DNA of 8,748 nt from Pseudomonadota bacterium (GTDB lineage: Bacteria > Pseudomonadota > Gammaproteobacteria > Acidithiobacillales > Acidithiobacillaceae), in contig JAKAFG010000074.1 of the NCBI GenBank assembly GCA_021818125.1, positions 1 through 8,748 on the forward strand. The letters run 5' to 3'. Numbering within the stretch: position 1 is the stretch's first letter; the number at the start of each line of letters is the position of its first letter. A program made the position numbers and the translations under genes. Shown one piece after another: positions 5,962-8,748 of this stretch. The notes beneath the pieces are model-generated. The model was given only the letters and a program-made list of their open reading frames with translations. It was not told the origin of the DNA and made no database searches.

Positions 5962-6298
5962 CTATACCAGCAAGGCCAGCAGCGGTCCGAAGTATTCCAG
6001 AATCCGCGCCTCGTCGATCATGTAGATATCATAGGAGATGGTCAGCACCGGGATCAGCATCGGCACGATGAGCATGGCGGTAAAGAAAGGCCACCACCGG
6101 CGCCCAGAAAAACACCCAGGACGCAGATTCTGGTATCAGCAGGGTTTTGTGGAAGAGTTTCCAGAGATCCTGATAGGGCTGGAAGATGGACGGCCCTTGT
6201 CCGCGCTCTTCCATGGTGACAATGAAGTCGCGCAGAAGCGGTGATAACCATATCACCGTCAAGACCTGTCCACCCTGCGGGACGATATCGTCGAGCAT
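5962..6298 (-). pseudogene. Truncated, frameshifted HyfC/HycD-like hydrogenase membrane subunit
   Basis: From ATG 6298 the frame encodes VIWLSPLLRDFI, EERGQGPSIFQPYQDLWKLF and HKTLLIPESASWVFFWAPVV. This is the N-terminal pattern of the NuoH-like membrane subunit of hydrogenase-4 and formate hydrogenlyase (GPSxxQPYxDLxKL, then P-x-x-ASWxFxxAP). Near 6080-6092 the reading shifts by one base. The continuation TAMLIVPMLIPVLT, which belongs right after that block, lies in another frame and ends at TAG 5964-5962. With the shift repaired only about 111 codons exist, against roughly 300 in intact homologues, and the later membrane helices are missing. No partner hydrogenase gene is in the window. A purine-rich site AGGGGAAGG precedes the ATG. 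The simplest reading is a decayed relic; expression of an 89-residue product from the first frame cannot be excluded. Confidence 0.75.
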
Positions 6299-6353
6299 GC
6301 CTTCCCCTTTATATGGCTTCCAACTCCCCACCGCCCGATCTTGCGATCAGGAT
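6299..6353 (-). promoter_or_regulatory. Putative expression platform of the fluoride riboswitch
   Basis: Downstream of the aptamer is a 7-bp hairpin with a GCAA tetraloop (CCTGATC 6351-6345, GATCGGG 6340-6334). No T-run follows, so it is not a clear terminator. TATAAAGG (6313-6306), which overlaps the ribosome site of the next ORF, is perfectly complementary to CCTTTATA (6379-6372) in aptamer helix P2. GGCGGT (6335-6330) can also pair with ACCGCC (6383-6378). Forming P2 upon fluoride binding would release the ribosome site, which suggests control of translation. This is inferred from base pairing only. The hairpin reading treats the first two C as 6351-6350. Confidence 0.45.
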
Positions 6354-6406
6354 CAGTAGCAGTCATTAGCCTATAAAGGCGGTTATTGGGCGGACTCCAT
6401 CGCCAC
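6354..6406 (-). ncRNA. Fluoride riboswitch aptamer (crcB motif)
   Basis: The minus strand from 6404 reads GGCGATGGAGTCCGCCCAAT, then AACCGCCTTTATAGGC, TAATGACTGCTACTG. This lines up element by element with the structurally known Thermotoga petrophila fluoride aptamer (GGGCGAUGAGGCCCGCCC, AAACUGCCCUGAAAAGGGC, UGAUGGCCUCUACUG, recalled from memory). P1 is GGCG 6404-6401 with CGCC 6392-6389. P2 is GCCT 6380-6377 with AGGC 6372-6369. The pseudoknot pairs AGUC 6396-6393 with GACU 6364-6361. One mismatch (G6397 against G6360) interrupts the pseudoknot compared with usual sequences. The promoter is just upstream, and crcB and DUF190 lie downstream on the same strand, which fits the known role of this aptamer. 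Similarity plus context makes this a firm call; an Rfam covariance-model scan was not available. Confidence 0.85.
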
Positions 6407-6417
6407 ACGTTTTATTT

Positions 6418-6446
6418 ATGTTAGTAAGGCGCGATGGCGTGGTCAA
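6418..6446 (-). promoter_or_regulatory. Sigma70-like promoter of the fluoride operon
   Basis: TTGACC (6446-6441, 5 of 6 consensus) and TAACAT (6423-6418, 4 of 6) are separated by 17 nt. Transcription would start near 6410, just before the riboswitch. The promoter lies inside the end of the glycosyltransferase gene, and its -10 begins with that gene's TAA stop codon. Confidence 0.6.
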
Positions 6447-8103
6447 GACTTTTCGTGCGCGGGCTAATCCGCAACAGGGCGATGTTTTCATGGTTATAGA
6501 TCTCATAGCGCTGCATGACGGTCTGCTGCTGGTACGCTGCGGGCACGGCGGCGCGGACTGCGGCAACGGCGTGTTCCGGGCAGACGAGATAGAGCGGCTC
6601 TGGACCGAGTACCGCCGATAATTCCGTCAGCGCCTGCAAATGGCGAATGGGCATGTTGCCGCGCCCGGTATAAAACAGAAAATTCGGCTGAAACCATTGC
6701 CAGGAGGCCAGCCGATAAGGTTGTTGGCCTTGCAGGGCGGCAATACGTTGTCCCATCTCCCGGGAGGGCTTCACCATATTAAAGGGCGGGGTAATGACAA
6801 AGACCAGTAGTGCTGTTAGTGCTACGCCGCCGCTGCCCAGTGTTACCCACGCCTGTGCCCAGCACCGGCGCCAGAGCAGGGCGCCAGCAATACCCGCGGC
6901 CAGCAGATAAGGCATGCCGATCTCCATCATGTTCGGCAGACGCGGCTCCACCCGCGGCACAATCCAGCCGGCAAAAATACTCAGTGCCAGCCCGATCAGG
7001 AACAACACTCCGAGTGAAAGGACTAACCCCCAGCGCGCCGGGCGGCTGGCACCCGCCCGGACTTTCTCGAAATAAGCGGCCAGCAGAATGAAGAGTGGCG
7101 GATAGGCCTCCCAGACATAATTGGGGAGCTTGGTCGCAGACAGGGTGAAAAAGCCGATCCACGCCGCCGCCCAAGCCAGCAGAAACAGCGTCTTAGGCTG
7201 ACTATGCAGAAAATGCTGTCGCGAAACCCACATGTCGCGAAAAACTTGCGGCAAAAAAATCGACCAGGGCAGCATTCCGAGAAAGGTGCTGAGCAGATAA
7301 TAGACCCAAGGCCCGCGGTGCCCCTGCATACTGTCACTGAAGCGGCCGATGTTTTGCTTAAAGATAAAAGCGCGATCCCAGGCCCAGTGGGTTTCGACGC
7401 CGACGGCAAGATACCAGGGCAGGGCAATGATCAGAAAGATCGGTACTCCCCAAGCCAGCCGGCCATCCCGCCAGAGAAAAGACAGCTCCCTGCGTAGCAG
7501 TAAAAACAAGACGATAATCAGGCCGGGCAACAGAAATCCGATAGGGCCTTTATCCAGCGTGGCGAAGGCCATGGCGGCATAGGCGATGAGTAATTCGCGG
7601 TTGCGCATGTCCGGGAACAGATAAGCGCGCAGATAACTCAGCAGGGCAATTGTCACGGTCAGGATCAGCAATGGATCGGGGGTGGCGCCTCGGAAAATCA
7701 CGGTGCTGTGCAGTGCCGTGGCGGTCAGCAGACCGCTGATCAGGGCGACATTTTCACCATACAGGCGTCGCAATGCCATGATCAGATATAGGATCAGCAA
7801 GGCGCCAACCACGGCGGAGCCAATCCGCAACCCCCAGGAATTCATCCCCAGCATTTTGACGCCGGTCCACATCAGCCAGTAGTTCAGCGCTGGTTTGTCG
7901 GGCATCAGTCGCGCGTTAAAAGTGGGGACGACGAGGTTGTGTTGTGCAATCTGGTCTTTCAGCGATTGCCCGTAAATGGGTTCATCAATATCCCAAAGAC
8001 TGGTATTGCCGATGCCCCAACTGAAGAACAGCACGGCCAGCAGAAAAACGGCGAATGCTTTCAACCCAAAAAATCGGTCGGCCGCACTATTCCGGGAGAA
8101 CAT
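6421..8103 (-). CDS. ArnT-like (GT-C/PMT family) membrane glycosyltransferase
   Basis: This encodes a 560-residue polytopic protein with about 11-13 hydrophobic segments. It belongs to the GT-C superfamily that moves sugars from polyprenyl-phosphate donors to lipid or protein acceptors at the periplasmic face. After TM1, LWDIDEP (36-42) supplies the acidic catalytic residues of the first loop, as in ArnT. PDKPALNYW (68-76), ATPDPLL (140-146), LDKGPIGFLLPG (183-194), ALPWYLAV (227-234) and KLPNYVWEAYP (325-335) are further conserved blocks. A soluble periplasmic C-terminal domain (about 440-560) follows the last helices. ArnT itself adds aminoarabinose to lipid A, but no arn genes are nearby, so donor and acceptor are unknown. 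GGGAG lies 6 nt before ATG 8103. A strong promoter candidate lies at 8235-8262. The gene is monocistronic as far as can be seen. Confidence 0.88.
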   Translation of the reverse strand: MFSRNSAADRFFGLKAFAVFLLAVLFFSWGIGNTSLWDIDEPIYGQSLKDQIAQHNLVVPTFNARLMPDKPALNYWLMWTGVKMLGMNSWGLRIGSAVVGALLILYLIMALRRLYGENVALISGLLTATALHSTVIFRGATPDPLLILTVTIALLSYLRAYLFPDMRNRELLIAYAAMAFATLDKGPIGFLLPGLIIVLFLLLRRELSFLWRDGRLAWGVPIFLIIALPWYLAVGVETHWAWDRAFIFKQNIGRFSDSMQGHRGPWVYYLLSTFLGMLPWSIFLPQVFRDMWVSRQHFLHSQPKTLFLLAWAAAWIGFFTLSATKLPNYVWEAYPPLFILLAAYFEKVRAGASRPARWGLVLSLGVLFLIGLALSIFAGWIVPRVEPRLPNMMEIGMPYLLAAGIAGALLWRRCWAQAWVTLGSGGVALTALLVFVITPPFNMVKPSREMGQRIAALQGQQPYRLASWQWFQPNFLFYTGRGNMPIRHLQALTELSAVLGPEPLYLVCPEHAVAAVRAAVPAAYQQQTVMQRYEIYNHENIALLRISPRTKSLDHAIAPY

Positions 8104-8234
8104 GGGCAGCTCCCGGCGGGGTTACACAGGCGTCAGGCGGTGATTCGGAAGACCAGGATGGGTTAACGCGTGAAACGATAGGCAAAAAGGCAGCAATCAA
8201 GGCGAATAAAGGTTCCAGAGCGTCTGAGACAGGC

Positions 8235-8262
8235 AGTATAAGCTGCTCAGCCTGATTTTCAA
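8235..8262 (-). promoter_or_regulatory. Strong sigma70 promoter for the glycosyltransferase gene
   Basis: TTGAAA (8262-8257) and TATACT (8240-8235) are each 5 of 6 to consensus with a 16-nt spacer. Transcription would start near 8229, leaving a leader of about 125 nt before ATG 8103. Confidence 0.6.
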
Positions 8263-8327
8263 AAAATGGGCGACTTCGGTAAGTACCTCAATCCTATCAG
8301 CCAGTATATCAGTAACATGGAATATTT

Positions 8328-8427
8328 TAACAAAATAACGAGTCGTGACGGCGTTGGAAAAACCAGGGCAAGCCCCGGATACAGAGGGTTTGCCCGTGAC
8401 GAAGCCGTTGCCTGAACCGTTTTGTTA
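8328..8427. repeat. Imperfect nested palindrome of about 100 bp upstream of pgi
   Basis: The arms match at three levels: TAACAAAA (8328-8335) with TTTTGTTA (8420-8427), ACGGC (8348-8352) with GCCGT (8404-8408), and GGGCAAGCCC (8366-8375) with GGGTTTGCCC (8386-8395). The inner stem has 10 pairs, including one G-U in plus-strand RNA, around a 10-nt loop. On the minus strand the stem is followed by TGG and five T. It could be a structured pgi leader, a minus-strand terminator or a relic of a small mobile palindrome. Confidence 0.5.
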
Positions 8428-8533
8428 CGTGATTTTTTGGTGCCGCTTTTGTCCTTGCAGCGAAGACGCGCCTTGCCTACTCTTGGGTCAGTACCTTTCC
8501 GCGTCCGCCCCGCTCTGCGCAAGGAGTTTTGCC

Positions 8534-8748
8534 GTGTCCGCACCCCTGAACACATCATCTGCCTGGCAGGATTTACAGCAGCATCGGCAAAGTTGGGAGG
8601 GGGTGACCTTGCGGCAACTCTTTCATGACGACCCGCAGCGCGCCCGACACTTCTCCGCCGAGGCTTGTGGTCTTTATCTGGATTATTCCAAACACCTCAT
8701 CAACCCGGAGACCCTGCGTTTGCTGATGGCCCTGGCGCGGGCGCGGCG
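8534..8748 (+). CDS. pgi: Glucose-6-phosphate isomerase, N-terminal 71 residues (partial)
   Basis: The gene enters from 8534 and runs off the right edge. The start is GTG 8534 with AAGGAG (8521-8526) 7 nt upstream; no better ATG is in frame nearby. The visible protein has AWQDLQQHRQSWEGVTLRQL followed by FHDDPQRARHFSAEACGLYL and DYSKHLINPETLRLLMALA. This is the standard N-terminal pattern of Pgi (W..L..H, LR.LF..D..R...F, G..LDYSK..I...T...L..LA). Pgi interconverts glucose-6-phosphate and fructose-6-phosphate in the cytosol, serving glycolysis, gluconeogenesis and sugar-nucleotide synthesis. An unusual long palindromic upstream region precedes it. Catalytic residues lie outside the window. 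Confidence 0.9.
   Translation, partial: MSAPLNTSSAWQDLQQHRQSWEGVTLRQLFHDDPQRARHFSAEACGLYLDYSKHLINPETLRLLMALARAR

Larger units (their letters stand above)
8104..8533. other. Divergent intergenic region between the glycosyltransferase and pgi
   Basis: The left part is the leader and promoter of the glycosyltransferase gene. The middle (8328-8427) is an imperfect palindrome listed separately. The right part should contain the pgi promoter, but I see only a poor candidate (TTGCAG 8455-8460, TACTCT 8478-8483, spacer 17). Open frames exist on both strands, but none has a convincing start and ribosome site. Confidence 0.4.

Noticed and set aside
6311..6362. Short minus-strand frame LLILIARSGGGELEAI as the tail of an upstream hydrogenase gene
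   Set aside because: It begins right after in-frame stops and lies within the riboswitch expression platform, which explains the sequence better.
8087..8290. Minus-strand frame containing EPLFALIAAFLPIVSRV in the glycosyltransferase leader
   Set aside because: It looks protein-like but has no start codon with a ribosome site, and it overlaps a strong promoter and the start of the glycosyltransferase gene.
8455..8483. pgi promoter TTGCAG-17-TACTCT
   Set aside because: Each hexamer matches the consensus at only about 3 of 6 positions, so it was not listed as a feature of its own.
8259..8558. Minus-strand 99-codon frame opposite the pgi start
   Set aside because: It crosses the palindrome and the pgi ribosome site, has no Shine-Dalgarno and no recognisable protein features.

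Overview
The window looks like chromosomal DNA from an acidophilic proteobacterium. Acidithiobacillus is my best guess, from the general feel of the proteins and the gene mix; no rRNA or other marker proves it. GC is moderate to high, coding is dense, and most starts have AGGAG-type ribosome binding sites. I see no insertion sequence, phage gene, tRNA, rRNA or CRISPR array.

Layout. Positions 1-420 carry the 5' end of a probable recC on the minus strand. A small unrecognised gene precedes it, and its stop codon overlaps the recC start. On the plus strand follow a pirin-family gene (537-1403) and a yajR-type MFS transporter (1598-3043). The transporter converges on and overlaps a minus-strand HugZ/HutZ-like FMN-binding protein (3036-3518). 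The gap 3519-3784 has few genes but many signals: back-to-back promoter-like sequences, hyphenated dyads, a possible small RNA and a 13-codon ORF behind a strong Shine-Dalgarno. Then come cyclopropane-fatty-acid synthase (3785-5044), a DUF190 protein (5162-5479) and the fluoride channel crcB (5490-5867), all on the minus strand. Next is a broken hydrogenase/formate-hydrogenlyase membrane-subunit remnant (5962-6298), preceded by a sequence that matches the fluoride (crcB-motif) riboswitch. After that is an ArnT-like membrane glycosyltransferase (6421-8103, minus). The window ends in the 5' end of pgi (8534 onward, plus), whose long upstream region holds an imperfect palindrome of about 100 bp.

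How it fits together. The most coherent unit is a fluoride-response transcription unit read on the minus strand. Its promoter lies across the stop codon of the glycosyltransferase gene. It is followed by a fluoride riboswitch with a plausible translational switch, the hyfC-like remnant, crcB and DUF190, and perhaps cfa. Fluoride enters acidophiles readily as HF, so a fluoride exporter is expected. The unusual part is a decayed hydrogenase-family gene lying between the riboswitch and crcB, and occupying the position the switch appears to control. cfa also has its own CTATACT-type -10 element and may be transcribed separately. The remaining genes (pirin, YajR, HugZ-like, glycosyltransferase, pgi, recC) are ordinary housekeeping or envelope genes.
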